A DNA stretch of 64,000 nucleotides from Streptomyces sp. NBC_00433 (GCA_036015235.1 CP107926.1:868001-932000), one strand, 5' to 3'; positions 15,640-25,582 are shown, counted from the stretch's first letter. Notes: generated by a model from the sequence alone, not told the origin. Numbers and translations: made by a program.

Positions 15640-18393
15640 GTGAACGGCGGGCCGCCCCAGGCGTACGGGAAGAGCGCGAGTGCCGCGGGCGCCTTCGTAC
15701 CGGAGACCGGCGCGGCGGGCGGCCCCCGCGTCCTTGTCGGCAGGGACGTCGAGATCGGCGCCTTGCGTTCGGCGCTGAGGGGTCCGCGCGGCGCCCAGGG
15801 GCGTGCGGTCGCGCTCGTCGGTGAACCCGGTGTCGGCAAAAGCGCGCTCATGTCCGCGCTGGCCGCCCTGGCGTGCGACGCCGGCTTACCGGTCCTGTCC
15901 ACACACGCCGATGTCGCGGAGCCGCTCAAGCCGTTCACCGCGCTCCTGGAGGGCGAACCCGGCCCCCGGCGGGAGGAATCCGCCGGCCCGGCGGCGTCCG
16001 CCGTCGCGGTGACAGCCATGGTGGACGACCTCCACCGGCTGGCGCCGGACAGCATCCCCGGCGTCACGCGGCTGATCCGGGCGGCGGCTTCGGGCCCGGT
16101 GCTCCTGGTCATGGCCTATCGCGAGCGCCAGCTCTCCTTCGAGATGGCCGAAGCCCTCTCCCGTGCGCTGAGTTGGGGCCGGCTCGACTTATGGCGGCTC
16201 GGCCCGCTGTCCCTGGAGCAGACCCGCGCCCTGCTGGGCGATCGGCCGGACCTGGACGACATCCACCGTTCGGGCCACGGGAATCCGCTGTATCTCAAGG
16301 CGATCGCGGGCGACGGCGAGGCGGGCACCGAGGCGGCGACGGCGATACTCGGCGAATTCGCCGGGCTCGACCGCGGCGCCCTCACCGTGGCGCAGGCGGC
16401 TGCCGCGCTGGGTGAGCCCTCGCACCCGGACCTGCTGGTCGAGGTGGCCGGCCTGGACGCCGCCGACGCGATGGCGGCGCTGGACACCCTCACCCGCGCG
16501 GATCTCCTCAGGCCGGTGCACCCCGCGCCCCACCTCGCGCTGCGCCACCCGGTGCTGGGCGCGGTCGTCTACGGACGTCTCGACCCGGGCCGGCGACTCG
16601 CCCTCCACCGGCGCGCGGAGGCGGCGCTGGCCCGGCGGGGCGCCCCGATCGCCCGGCGGGCGCCGCACGTGGCACAGGCCGCCGACCCGAACCGGCCCGA
16701 CCATGTCGAGGCGCTGCTCGCCATGGCGCGCGACTGCCTGCACTCCGCCCCGCACACCGCGGCCGGCTACCTGGAGACGGCCGTCTCGCTCATCCCGGAG
16801 AGCGGGCGCTTCTGGCACGAGGCCCGCGTACTGCTGGCGCAGGCCCGCCTGCTGACCGGCGACCCGGCCAGGAGCCGGGCGCTGCTCGACACCCTGGGAG
16901 CCGACCGGCCGGGCAGCCCCTTCCGCACCCGGGTGATCGCCGACACCAGCCGTGCCGCGCAGCGGCTCGGCCACTACGCGGAGGCCGCGGCCATCGCGCG
17001 GTCCGGTCTCGCGTCGCTGTCCGGCCACGACACCGCGGCGGCCGCCGCCCTGCACATCGAGCTGGCGGACGCCGCCCTGGACCAGCGGCAGTACGGGACG
17101 GCCGAGCGGCACGCCGGCATCGCGGCGGCGATCGCCGGCGGGTCCGCGGACCGGGCCGGTGAGGCCAACGCCCTCGCGCAGGCCGCACTCGCCCGCCTGC
17201 ACCAGTGCGACCAGGCCGGTGCGCAGGCCGCGGCCGCCAGGGCCGCCGACATCGTCGACGCGGCCGGTGACGCCGCGCTCCTGACCAATCTGCAGTCCGT
17301 CTACCAGCTGGGCCTCACCGAATCCCTGCTGGGCCGGCTGCCGGACGCCGAACGCCACCTCGCCCGCGGCGCGGCGCTGTCCCGGCGGACCGGGCAGAAG
17401 CACGTGCTGCCCGCGATCCTCAAGGCGCTGGGTGAGGTCCTGCTCCGGTCGGGAGACGTCCCACGGGCGCTCTCGGCGCTCGACGAGGTCCTCTCCCGGC
17501 CCGGCGGCAGTCCCGCGACGCGGGCCATCGCCCTGTCGCTGCGCGCCAAGGCGCTGCTGTGGCGGGGCGGGGAGGGCGATCCGCGCGACGCGCTCCTGTC
17601 GGCCGGACAGGCGGCCGGGATCGCCGGCTCCGCGCCGTCGGCCTGGGCCGTGGTGGTCCGCTGCCTGCACGCCGAGATCGTGCTGCTGGCCGGCGACCCG
17701 GAGCGGGCCGGATGGCTGCTGCTGGAAGCCGTCGGCGGGACCGGGCTGCCGCTGCTCACGGACTTGCGCAGGCCGCGCTGGTGCGACGTGCTGGCCGAGG
17801 TGGCGATGCTCGGCGGCGACCTGGCTGCGGCCGAACAGTGGGCGCTGCTCGGTGAGGAGTCGGTCGCGCGGCTCCCCTCGGCGGGGCGCGGGGGTTTCCG
17901 CCTTCGCGCCCGGATGCGGGTCCATGCCCTGCGCGGCGAGACCGGCAAGGCGGTGGAGGCCGCCGAGCAGGCGGTGGAGGGTTTCTCCACGGCGGGGAAG
18001 CGCATCGAGGTGTGCCGCACGCTGCTGGCCGTCGCGTCCCTGTCCCTGGACGTGGGGCGCGCGCAGCAGGTGGACGGCTGGCTGGGCCGCGCCGCCGCCC
18101 TGGCCGGCCAGTGCGGCTCCGCCCGGCTGGCCGACGAGGCCGCCCGCGAACGCCGCCGGCTCACCGATCCCGCCGGGGACCCTCCCAGCCTGCTGGCCGC
18201 GCTCTCCTCCCGGGAACGGCAGATAGCCGGCCTCACCAGCACCGGCATGACCAGCAAGGAGATCGCCGGCGCACTCTTCCTGAGCCAGCGGACCGTCGAC
18301 ACCCATCTGAACCGCATCTACCGCAAGCTGGGCCTGACGAACCGCGTCGCGCTCACCCGCCTGATGCTGGACGCCGGCGGGCAGCCGTCATGA
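15640..18393 (+). CDS. LAL-type LuxR regulator next to the RiPP precursor (two TTA codons)
   Basis: 917 aa. An AAA/NB-ARC-like ATPase has the P-loop [10 protein letters not shown] (about 62-71) and a Walker B-like MVDDLHRL. A long helical TPR-like middle follows. A C-terminal LuxR helix-turn-helix reads [44 protein letters not shown]. The GTG at 15640 is preferred because TTGGGGGA sits 5 bases upstream; ATG 15634 and TTG 15622 are alternatives. TTA codons at 15886-15888 and 16189-16191 suggest dependence on the bldA tRNA. It is divergent from the precursor and is the obvious candidate activator of the RiPP cluster. Confidence 0.85.
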   Translation: MNGGPPQAYGKSASAAGAFVPETGAAGGPRVLVGRDVEIGALRSALRGPRGAQGRAVALVGEPGVGKSALMSALAALACDAGLPVLSTHADVAEPLKPFTALLEGEPGPRREESAGPAASAVAVTAMVDDLHRLAPDSIPGVTRLIRAAASGPVLLVMAYRERQLSFEMAEALSRALSWGRLDLWRLGPLSLEQTRALLGDRPDLDDIHRSGHGNPLYLKAIAGDGEAGTEAATAILGEFAGLDRGALTVAQAAAALGEPSHPDLLVEVAGLDAADAMAALDTLTRADLLRPVHPAPHLALRHPVLGAVVYGRLDPGRRLALHRRAEAALARRGAPIARRAPHVAQAADPNRPDHVEALLAMARDCLHSAPHTAAGYLETAVSLIPESGRFWHEARVLLAQARLLTGDPARSRALLDTLGADRPGSPFRTRVIADTSRAAQRLGHYAEAAAIARSGLASLSGHDTAAAAALHIELADAALDQRQYGTAERHAGIAAAIAGGSADRAGEANALAQAALARLHQCDQAGAQAAAARAADIVDAAGDAALLTNLQSVYQLGLTESLLGRLPDAERHLARGAALSRRTGQKHVLPAILKALGEVLLRSGDVPRALSALDEVLSRPGGSPATRAIALSLRAKALLWRGGEGDPRDALLSAGQAAGIAGSAPSAWAVVVRCLHAEIVLLAGDPERAGWLLLEAVGGTGLPLLTDLRRPRWCDVLAEVAMLGGDLAAAEQWALLGEESVARLPSAGRGGFRLRARMRVHALRGETGKAVEAAEQAVEGFSTAGKRIEVCRTLLAVASLSLDVGRAQQVDGWLGRAAALAGQCGSARLADEAARERRRLTDPAGDPPSLLAALSSRERQIAGLTSTGMTSKEIAGALFLSQRTVDTHLNRIYRKLGLTNRVALTRLMLDAGGQPS

Positions 18394-18395
18394 CG

Positions 18396-18419
18396 CCGTG
18401 AGCCGCACCCGGCTCACGG
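18396..18419. terminator. Convergent hairpin after the LAL gene
   Basis: A perfect 10-bp stem (18396-18405 with 18410-18419), loop CACC, lies between the LAL stop (18393) and the convergent ATPase stop (18434). Confidence 0.75.
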
Positions 18420-18433
18420 GAGGCGCCGTCCGC

Positions 18434-18871
18434 TCACTCCGCCGTGCCGGAGTCGTGCGGGTCGGCCTGGTCCGGCGGGATGAAGCAGGCCGTCACGGTC
18501 TTGCCGTCCGCCTGATGGCGGGTCTCCCAGCTGTCGGCGAGCGCGTTCATCAGTATCAGGCCCCTTCCCGAGGTGCGGTCCGGGTCCTGCGAAGGGGACA
18601 CCGGTTCACCGCTGTCGGAGTCGTGGACGCTGACATGCAGGCACCGGCTGTCCCAGGCCAGCACCAACTGCGCGCCGCTGTGGGCATGGATGTGCGCGTT
18701 GGTGATCAGTTCCGAGACCGTCAGGACGATGGCGTCGACGGTCTCGGGGGCGTCTTGCGTCCACTTCAGAGTCTCCAGGTGCCGGCGTGCCCACTGCCTG
18801 CCCGCCTGCACTCCGCCTGAGATCGGGAAGGACTGTGCCCATCCCACGGCCTTCAGCGATCCTTCACCCAT
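18434..18871 (-). CDS. RsbW-like ATP-binding (anti-sigma/HATPase) protein
   Basis: 145 aa, one HATPase_c_2 domain: VSELITNAHIHAHSGAQLVL (N box), VHDSDSGEPVSP (G1-like) and TSGRGLILMNALADSWE (G2). Small proteins of this kind are very numerous in Streptomyces and act as anti-sigma factors or serine kinases of STAS partners. The start at 18871 is chosen for the GGAGAAAAGG upstream; an extension to 18919 is open but has no such signal. No partner STAS gene is adjacent. A stretch of 184 bases to the next gene shows nothing else. Confidence 0.8.
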   Translation of the reverse strand: MGEGSLKAVGWAQSFPISGGVQAGRQWARRHLETLKWTQDAPETVDAIVLTVSELITNAHIHAHSGAQLVLAWDSRCLHVSVHDSDSGEPVSPSQDPDRTSGRGLILMNALADSWETRHQADGKTVTACFIPPDQADPHDSGTAE

Positions 18872-19055
18872 CGCCTTTTCTCCCCACTCCGTGATGGAGC
18901 GGCGCTTGCCTCGACGCACCCTGGCGTGCGGAGCCGCTCGGTCTCCGCCTGCCCGCTCTTGCGGACATGAGGCTCAAAAGGCGCCCGGTGATGGTCCAAG
19001 GGCGCGGGTACGCCGTCGGCGGGCGTCGGGTGGCCGGACACCCGGCGCGGGCGGG

Positions 19056-19835
19056 TCAGTCGCCGGCCGGTCCTGACTGCCCTGGCGGGGCCGCGCCCAG
19101 CAGTTCGCGGGTGAGCAGGGTCGCGCCCGCGACCGCGCCCGGCATCAGCACGACCGCCACGAAGGGCACGAGGAAGGCCAGCGCCAGCGGCACCCCGAAG
19201 CCGAGCACCAGCATCGGCTTGCGGCGCATCAGCCGCAGGCGCTCGCGCAGGTCGATGTCACGCCGCTGCATGGACACCGCGGACAGCTCCGCGGTGAGGA
19301 AGAAGCCGGACACGCAGAAGCCGACCGCGGGCACCACGGTCTGCCCGAGCGCGGGCACGAAGCCCAGGGCGAAGAGGACCACGCCGAAGGCGGCGACCAG
19401 CAGCAGCACCCGCGCGCTGTCCCGTACCCCGATCCACAGTTCCCGCAGCGGCGAACGGTCGGGCGGTTCGGGGGCGTTCCCCTGGGAGAGGTCCACCCGG
19501 TGGGCGAGCGACTCGTAGAAAGGCTGGCCGACCAGCAGCGTCACCGCGGTGAAGGAGATCACCGCGAGCAGCAGCCCGCCGCAGACCAGCATCGCGGTCA
19601 CCAGTTCGCGGAAGACGTCGCGCCACGGCGAGGCCCAGCCGTCGGCGAAGGGGGTCGCCCAACTCGCCAGGTCGCCGGACCAGATGACCAGCGCGACCAG
19701 CGCGCCCGCGTAGCCGACCAGGGTGATCAGGGCGGGCACCATCCCATAGCGCCAGTCCGACCTGTGCCGCAGCGCCCAGTGCTGACCCCGCGCCAGGAGT
19801 CCGAGGCCCTTCACGAGATCGCCCATGGCGCGCAT
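19056..19835 (-). CDS. EI24/CysZ-like integral membrane protein
   Basis: 259 aa with about five hydrophobic segments (for example ALITLVGYAGALVALVIW, AMLVCGGLLLAVISFTAVTLLV, VLLLVAAFGVVLFALGFVPALG, PMLVLGFGVPLALAFLVPFVAVVLM). The GQPFYESLAHRVD region and overall pattern fit the EI24 domain family; CysZ members move sulfate, others are uncharacterised, so no substrate is assigned. Start 19835 (MRAMGDL) follows GGGAGGGG by 8 bases; ATG 19826 is an alternative. Confidence 0.75.
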   Translation of the reverse strand: MRAMGDLVKGLGLLARGQHWALRHRSDWRYGMVPALITLVGYAGALVALVIWSGDLASWATPFADGWASPWRDVFRELVTAMLVCGGLLLAVISFTAVTLLVGQPFYESLAHRVDLSQGNAPEPPDRSPLRELWIGVRDSARVLLLVAAFGVVLFALGFVPALGQTVVPAVGFCVSGFFLTAELSAVSMQRRDIDLRERLRLMRRKPMLVLGFGVPLALAFLVPFVAVVLMPGAVAGATLLTRELLGAAPPGQSGPAGD

Positions 19836-19892
19836 CCTAGGACCCCTCCCGGGCCGGGCGGGCAAGGTGGCGGCGTGCGGGGCGCGGGGATC

Positions 19893-21686
19893 TCATCGGC
19901 CCTGGCCGGGCAGTTGGGCGAGCAGGCGCCGGTCCGTCACCACCGCCATCGACAGGGTGCGGTAGCCGACGGAGGAGAAGAGCACGGTGACCTTGCCGTC
20001 GCCCTCGCTCATCACCTCGCCGTCGCCCCACTGCTCGTGGCGCACCCGGACGCCGGGCAGGTAGGGGTGGGGCGCCGCCTCGCGCGGCGCTGCGGGACGG
20101 CCGGGGCGGTCCCCGCCGGAGGCGGGCGCGGAGCTTCCCGCCGGCCTGCGCAGGCGCATCCGGCGTCCTCGCCCGGCGGTCGCGGGCCCGTCCGTGGCGT
20201 GCGCGGCCTCCCGCGGGGCCGGGTCGTCGGGGAGGCCGGGCTGCCCGCCGCGGCAGTTGTCGCACGACCCGCAGGATTCGGGCACGGTCTCGCCGAAGTA
20301 GCCGAGCAGGAAGCGGCGCCGGCAGTCGGCGGTCTCGGCGTATCCGCGCATCATGTCGACCCGGGACTGCTCCAGTTTCCGGTGGTCGGCGTCGACGGCC
20401 AGCGCGTCCCGGACGGCGGAGTCCACCGCGTCCGGGCCGTCGGGACCGGCCCAGCGGCTGCCGTCGCGTGCCGTACGGACCGAACCGGCCTCCTCCAGCA
20501 GGTTCAGGACGGCGGACAGCCGGGTCGCGGACAGGTCGCAGTCCGCCCGCAAGGCGGTCGCACGCACCGGTCCCCCGGCTTCGCGCAGCCGGTCGGCGAC
20601 CCGCCCCAGCGCGTCCGCGTCCGGGGCCCCCGCGGCGAAGAAGCGCTGCAGGCCGAGGTCCTTCTGCCGGTAGGCCAGGATCGCTCGGGCCGGGGCGCCG
20701 TCGCGGCCGGCCCGGCCGATCTCCTGGTAATAGGCGTCCAGCGACCCGGGGACCGACGCGTGCAGGACGAACCGCACGTCCGCCTTGTCGATGCCCATCC
20801 CGAAGGCCGAGGTCGCCACGACCACGTCAAGCTCGCCGGCGAGGAAGCGGTCCTGGACGTCGCCGCGATCGGCGGCCGTCCGGCCGGCGTGGTAGCTCGC
20901 CGCGTCCAGCCCGAGGCCGGACAGCTCCCGCGCCAGGTCGTCGGCGGCCCGGCGGGTCGTCGCGTACACGAGCCCCGGCTTCTCCTCCACGGCCGCCCGC
21001 TCCACCACGAAGCGGTTCTTGGCGGCCTCGTCCTGGAAGGCCGCCACCTCAAGGCCGATGTTCGGCCGGTCGAAACCGGACACGATCTCCACCAGGTCCT
21101 TCATGCCGAGGCGTTCCGCGATCTCCCGGCGTACGGGGGCCGCCGCGCTCGCGGTCAGCGCGAGCACCGGTGGATCGCCGAGCCGCTCTCGCGCCTGGCG
21201 CAGCCGCAGGTAGTCCGGGCGGAAGTCGTGCCCCCATGACGAGACGCAGTGCGCTTCGTCCACCACGAGCAGCCGGGGCCGCGCGGCGGCGAGCCTGTCG
21301 AGCACGTCGCTCTTGGCCAGCTGTTCGGGGGCGAGGAAGACCACGTCGATCGACGAGGCGCTGATCCTGTCCCAGGCGCTGTCGTTGTCGCTGCGGCGCT
21401 GGGCGGAGTTGACCGCCGCGGCGCGCAGGGCGCCGGAGGCGAGCAGGCCCTGCATCTGGTCGCGTTGGAGTGCGATCAGCGGTGAGACCACCACGACGGG
21501 CCCGCCGAGCAGCGCCGCCGGGACCTGGTAGATCGCGGACTTCCCCGCCCCGGTGGGCATCACGGCGATCACGTCGCGCCCCTTCATCACCGACTTCATC
21601 GCGGCGAGTTGGGCCGGCCGCAGCTTTTCCCAGCCGAAGACCCGGCGCGCGGTGACACGCAGCCGTCGGGACGAGAGTGCGAACAT
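19893..21686 (-). CDS. recQ: RecQ-family ATP-dependent DNA helicase
   Basis: 597 aa. Motifs in order: Walker A PTGAGKS (44-50), DEAH (143-146), LTASAA, the RecQ aromatic-rich region WGHDFRPDYL, then ATSAFGMGIDKADVR and QEIGRAGRDG. A zinc site (CRRRFLLGYFG, CGSCDNC) lies near 450. In place of an HRDC domain the C terminus has a basic linker and a small beta domain (VRHEQWGDGEVMSEGDGKVTV) resembling the CarD/DUF3553-type module. Unwinds DNA 3' to 5' in repair and recombination. This looks like a secondary actinobacterial RecQ, not the E. coli-length one. Confidence 0.9.
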   Translation of the reverse strand: MFALSSRRLRVTARRVFGWEKLRPAQLAAMKSVMKGRDVIAVMPTGAGKSAIYQVPAALLGGPVVVVSPLIALQRDQMQGLLASGALRAAAVNSAQRRSDNDSAWDRISASSIDVVFLAPEQLAKSDVLDRLAAARPRLLVVDEAHCVSSWGHDFRPDYLRLRQARERLGDPPVLALTASAAAPVRREIAERLGMKDLVEIVSGFDRPNIGLEVAAFQDEAAKNRFVVERAAVEEKPGLVYATTRRAADDLARELSGLGLDAASYHAGRTAADRGDVQDRFLAGELDVVVATSAFGMGIDKADVRFVLHASVPGSLDAYYQEIGRAGRDGAPARAILAYRQKDLGLQRFFAAGAPDADALGRVADRLREAGGPVRATALRADCDLSATRLSAVLNLLEEAGSVRTARDGSRWAGPDGPDAVDSAVRDALAVDADHRKLEQSRVDMMRGYAETADCRRRFLLGYFGETVPESCGSCDNCRGGQPGLPDDPAPREAAHATDGPATAGRGRRMRLRRPAGSSAPASGGDRPGRPAAPREAAPHPYLPGVRVRHEQWGDGEVMSEGDGKVTVLFSSVGYRTLSMAVVTDRRLLAQLPGQGR

Positions 21687-21886
21687 ACTTCTCCTCGGTG
21701 GTCCGGGCGTCGGCCTGCTGTGCTCCTGCCGACTACCCAGCCTCGCCCGGTTATCGCCTCCCGCGTCCCCCGTCCTGCCGGACGTGCCGTCGCGGTGTCC
21801 ACGGACTGCCCGGCCGGGGCCCCCGCGCCCGCGCAGCCGCGATCCCGAACGGGCGTGTTATCAAAAGCCCAGGGCAGGAGGCCGGT

Positions 21887-22204
21887 ATGGGCATCATAGG
21901 TTGGATCGTTCTCGGACTGGTCGCCGGCTTCATAGCGAAAGTCATCCTGCCGGGGCGCGACCCCGGCGGCGTCTTCGGCACGGCGCTGATCGGCTTCATC
22001 GGCGCTCTGCTCGGCGGGTGGCTGTCGGCGAAGCTGCTCGACAAGCCGATCCCCCACGACTTCTACGACGGCAAGACCTGGCTGGCGGCCATCGCCGGAT
22101 CCCTGGTGCTGCTGATCGCCTACCGGATACTGTTCGGCGACTCGCGCTCCAGCCGCTCGCGCCCCCGCCGTTCACGCTCCCGCCGTTCACGCTCCAGCCG
22201 CTGA
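21887..22204 (+). CDS. GlsB/YeaQ/YmgE-family small membrane protein
   Basis: 105 aa. Three membrane segments (GIIGWIVLGLVAGFIAKVIL, FGTALIGFIGALLGGWLSA, WLAAIAGSLVLLIAYRILF) with the Gly-rich G-x-x-x-G packing of the transglycosylase-associated stress family. The cytoplasmic tail is a short Ser/Arg repeat (SRSRPRRSRSRRSRSS). GGGCAGGAG precedes the ATG. The family is linked to envelope or acid stress but its mechanism is unknown. Confidence 0.82.
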   Translation: MGIIGWIVLGLVAGFIAKVILPGRDPGGVFGTALIGFIGALLGGWLSAKLLDKPIPHDFYDGKTWLAAIAGSLVLLIAYRILFGDSRSSRSRPRRSRSRRSRSSR

Positions 22205-22401
22205 CCGGAGCCCCGCCCGCCCCGGCGCGCGGACGAAGGGCCCAGGGGCGTACGCCGTACGCGGCAGCCGCTCCGGCTGAGAGCGCGAGTCGCGGGTAGG
22301 CGGTCGGTCAGGGCGGCAGACCGCCCGTGGACGAGCGGAGTCGGCGACGCCACGACGAAGGGCGTCGACGCCGCCAGAGACATCGTGAGGTCGAGGTCGA
22401 A

Positions 22402-22527
22402 ATGCAGGATCTAGTGGAGCTGGCCTACCAGGGATCGCCCAGCGGCGGACCGGTGTGGGCCTTCATGACCGTGCTGGTGATCGTCTTCTCGCTCGCAGTC
22501 ATCGTCAGGCTGCTGCGCAGGCACTGA
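22402..22527 (+). CDS. Possible 41-aa single-pass membrane peptide
   Basis: MQDLVELAYQ then a 22-residue hydrophobic segment (WAFMTVLVIVFSLAVIVRLL) and RRH. The composition is not what random high-GC sequence gives, and GAGGTCGA lies upstream of the ATG. It is too short for family assignment; function unknown. The 197 bases before it hold no other gene. Confidence 0.45.
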   Translation: MQDLVELAYQGSPSGGPVWAFMTVLVIVFSLAVIVRLLRRH

Positions 22528-22613
22528 AGTTCGTCGGCGTCGGCGTCGGCGTCGCCGTCCCGGAGCGGGGGCGGTGCCGCACGCCGGGTGATTCCGGGTC
22601 CGCGAGGCAGCGG

Positions 22614-22985
22614 TCACGGCCGTGCCCCGGTCCCGCCCCCCGGCCGCCAGGCGTGGCGGGCGGTGAAGCCGAGCAGCTCACGGCTGCGGCCGGTGGTGAA
22701 GGGGACCGCGAAGCCTTCGAGTGAGGCGTCGAAGCGGGTGCCGGGATGGTAATGGCGGACGAGGTCCTCGGTCGGCACCAGTGCCGCGGTGTCGGGCGCG
22801 GCCACGTTGACCACGGTGTGGCCGTCGAGCGGTGCGGCCAGCGCCATGCCGATCGCGCGGGCGGCGTCCCTCGTGTCGAGCCGTCCCCACAGCGAGCCCC
22901 GGTCGAACGCCTGGTCGGCGTGCACCCGTTCCAGACGAGCTCGCCGGCGTGCAGCCCCGTCACGACCATCCTGTAGGCGGTCGCG
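22614..22985 (-). pseudogene. Remnant of a NAD-dependent epimerase/dehydratase
   Basis: In one frame RGSLWGRLDTRDAARAIGMA, DGHTVVNVAAPDT and the end RELLGFTARHAWR match the C-terminal third of extended SDR epimerases. Just upstream the similarity (AYRMVVTGLHAGELVW) is in another frame. The Rossmann N-terminal half with its GxxGxxG is absent, and the divergent phosphatase gene begins at 23056. It is a truncated and probably frameshifted relic with no usable start. Confidence 0.65.
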
Positions 22986-23055
22986 TGAGGACGGCTGCCC
23001 GGCCGGAACGGAGTGCCGCGACGGCGCGGCGGCGGTGAGGGGGCACGCTGGGCGG

Positions 23056-24240
23056 ATGAATCTGCGACCTCTGTCGGGTATCCGGCGCCCCGGGCAGCCG
23101 GGGCGGCCCCAGTCCCTGCTGGCACTGCCGGTGGCGCTGATCGTCGGGGTCGTCGTCGCCAGCTTCCTCACCCCGCCGCGCGTCCACCTCGGACCGCTGC
23201 TGGTGGCGGCGCCCGCCTTCACCGTCGCCTTCGCCGGGGCGATGCTGACCGGGGCGGTCGGAGCGCTCGCCGTGGCCGCCGAGATCCTGATCGGCGTGCA
23301 GCGCGGCACCCTGGGCAGCGCGAACATCCTGGCGCAGATGGCGGCGCTGATCGGCATCTCCGCCCTGTGCGTGGGCTTCTGCCTGACGCAGGACCGCAGC
23401 GAGCGCAGGCTGGGCCGGGTGCAGTCGGTGGCCGAGACCGCCCAGCGGGTGCTGCTGCGGCCGCTGCCCGAGCGGAGCGGCCCGCTGGTGATGGCCGGCC
23501 TCTACCTGGCCGCCCACGAGGAGGCGGAGCTGGGCGGCGACCTCTACGCGGCGGCCCGCACCGCGAACGGCAGCACCCGGCTGCTGATCGGCGACGTGCG
23601 CGGCAGCGGCCTGGCCGCGATCAACTACTCCGGGCTGCTGCTGGGCGCCTTCCGCGCCGAGGCCCACCGGCAGCCCACCCTGCCGGCGCTGGCCGCGCAC
23701 CTGGACGGGGCGCTGCGCTGGGACAGCGTCCAGTGGCGCACCGACACCCGCCCGGAGACCGGCGAGGTCTTCGCGACCGCCGTGCTGCTCGACATCCCCG
23801 ACGACGGCACGACCGTCGAGTTCGTCCCGTGCGGGCACCCGCCGCCCCTCGTCCTGCGGGGCGACGGCGTCACCGCCGTCACGGCCCGCGCCAGCCATCT
23901 GCCCATCGGGCTGGGAGGCCTGGGGGGACTCGGCGGGCCGGTCGGCCCGGACGCCCCCGCCGGGGCCTCGGACGCCGAAGGCCCCGGCGCCTACGGCGCG
24001 GAGACCTTCACCCTCCGGCCCGGGGACGTCCTGCTGCTCTACACCGACGGGGTCACCGAGGCCCGCGACGGCTCCGGCACCTTCTACCCCCTCGCGGAAC
24101 GGGCCGCCGCGTGGGCGGCGGACGCCCCCGACGTCCTGCTGGCCCGGCTGCGCGAGGACCTGATGGCCCACGCGGGCGGCCGCCTCGGCGACGACGCGGC
24201 CGCGGTCGCCATCCGCCGCGAGGCCGCCGACGGCGGTTGA
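23056..24240 (+). CDS. Membrane-anchored SpoIIE-type PP2C phosphatase
   Basis: 394 aa. Three to four hydrophobic segments lie in residues 20-115 (ALPVALIVGVVVASFL, LLVAAPAFTVAFAGAML, ALIGISALCVGFCL). The cytoplasmic PP2C domain follows, with RVLLRPLPE, AELGGDLYAAA, IGDVRGSGLAAINYS, LLYTDGVTEARDG and GDDAAAVAI. Such proteins dephosphorylate anti-anti-sigma factors. A Gly/Pro-rich loop (about 300-320) interrupts the domain. ATG at 23056 follows GGGCGG. No partner is adjacent. Confidence 0.83.
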   Translation: MNLRPLSGIRRPGQPGRPQSLLALPVALIVGVVVASFLTPPRVHLGPLLVAAPAFTVAFAGAMLTGAVGALAVAAEILIGVQRGTLGSANILAQMAALIGISALCVGFCLTQDRSERRLGRVQSVAETAQRVLLRPLPERSGPLVMAGLYLAAHEEAELGGDLYAAARTANGSTRLLIGDVRGSGLAAINYSGLLLGAFRAEAHRQPTLPALAAHLDGALRWDSVQWRTDTRPETGEVFATAVLLDIPDDGTTVEFVPCGHPPPLVLRGDGVTAVTARASHLPIGLGGLGGLGGPVGPDAPAGASDAEGPGAYGAETFTLRPGDVLLLYTDGVTEARDGSGTFYPLAERAAAWAADAPDVLLARLREDLMAHAGGRLGDDAAAVAIRREAADGG

Positions 24241-24280
24241 CGGCGGCTGGCCGAGCCGGGACGCCGACGGGCGACCGGGC

Positions 24281-25582
24281 TCAGACCAGTTCGGGCTGCG
24301 GCTCCGGCTGCTGGGCCGGCGCGGCCCGCGACTCGCGCGGCTTCGTGGCACGTACGTAGCCGTGGATCACGGAGACCAGCGCCAGGACGAGGAGCGGCCC
24401 GAAGACCCACGGGTGGCCGGCCATCTGCACTGCCAGGTAGCGGTAGGAGAGCAGCAGCGCGACGAAGACCGTCGCACCGTAAGCGACCTGCTGGATTCCC
24501 GCGCGGTCCCAGCCGCGGTCGTGGGCGCGCAGCGCTCCCTCGATGGTCAGCGCGAAGACCGCGCCGGCGATGAGGTCCACTCCGTAGTGGTAGCCGAAGC
24601 CGAGCGTCGCGGCGAGCGTGGCGACCAGCCAGAACGCCCCGGCGTACCGCAGGGCGCGCGGGCCCTTGCGGGAGTGGATGAAGATCGCGGTGGCCCACGC
24701 GGTGTGCAGGCTGGGCATGCAGTTGCGCGGGGTGATCGCGTCGAAGGCCATCTGGTGCGGGGTCGCGAGCGACGGGGGCGTGTCGGGCCAGATGTTCGCC
24801 GCCGCCCAGTGCCCGCCGTCGGCGCCGTAGGCGAAGACCGGTCCGACGGTGGGGAAGATCATGTAGATGGCCGGGCCGACGAGGCCTATGACCAGGAAGG
24901 TGCGCACCAGGTGGTGGTGCGGGAAGCGGCGCTCGACCGCGACATGGCGCAACTGGTAGAGCGCCACGACGACCGCGCCGACCGCGAGTTGTATGTAGAC
25001 GTAGTCGAGCAGGTGCGTGCCGACCGGGCCGGTGGCCGCGACGAGGCGGCCGACCACCCACGAGGGGTCGCCCAGCGCGTGGTCGGCCGTCGCCACGTAC
25101 TGGTCGAGCACCGCCGTGCGGGTCTTCGACGTGATCAGCAGCCAGGTGTCGCCGGTCTTGCGGCCGGTCACCAGCAGCAGGCCGAGCCCGACACCTTTCA
25201 GCAGCAGTTCACGTTCCCGCCCCCTGCGACGGGTGACAGCGATGACCGCGACCGCCAGAATCACCCACAGCGGACCGTTGCCGAAGGTCGGCCCGGCACC
25301 GGCCGCCCACCGCACCAGCAGGAAGACGGCGTCGATTCCGATCGCGGCGCCGAACGCGACGAGGCGCTGCCGCCAGGTGAGCACCACCATCATCAGCGCC
25401 ATGCTGGCGTACAGCAGGGCTCCCGACTTGGGGGCGAAGACCACCTCTTGCGCCTGCGTGGTGATCGGCCCCGGCAGGTCGTAACGGCGCGCGGCGAACT
25501 CCAGCGCGACAAGGAATACGAGGGCCACCGCGCCCACGGCGGCCCAGAGAATCGTCCGTGGTCGACGCCACGCCGTGGACAT
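24281..25582 (-). CDS. PAP2-family membrane phosphatase / inositol phosphorylceramide synthase-like
   Basis: 433 aa, many membrane segments. The two catalytic His motifs of the PAP2_3 type are visible: NCMPSLHTAWATAIF and GYHYGVDLIAG. These enzymes act on lipid phosphates or transfer phospho-headgroups at the outer membrane face; the substrate is not readable. ATG 25582 is preferred to TTG 25630, which extends into a markedly AT-rich stretch that looks like promoter DNA. Convergent with the SpoIIE phosphatase. Confidence 0.78.
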   Translation of the reverse strand: MSTAWRRPRTILWAAVGAVALVFLVALEFAARRYDLPGPITTQAQEVVFAPKSGALLYASMALMMVVLTWRQRLVAFGAAIGIDAVFLLVRWAAGAGPTFGNGPLWVILAVAVIAVTRRRGRERELLLKGVGLGLLLVTGRKTGDTWLLITSKTRTAVLDQYVATADHALGDPSWVVGRLVAATGPVGTHLLDYVYIQLAVGAVVVALYQLRHVAVERRFPHHHLVRTFLVIGLVGPAIYMIFPTVGPVFAYGADGGHWAAANIWPDTPPSLATPHQMAFDAITPRNCMPSLHTAWATAIFIHSRKGPRALRYAGAFWLVATLAATLGFGYHYGVDLIAGAVFALTIEGALRAHDRGWDRAGIQQVAYGATVFVALLLSYRYLAVQMAGHPWVFGPLLVLALVSVIHGYVRATKPRESRAAPAQQPEPQPELV

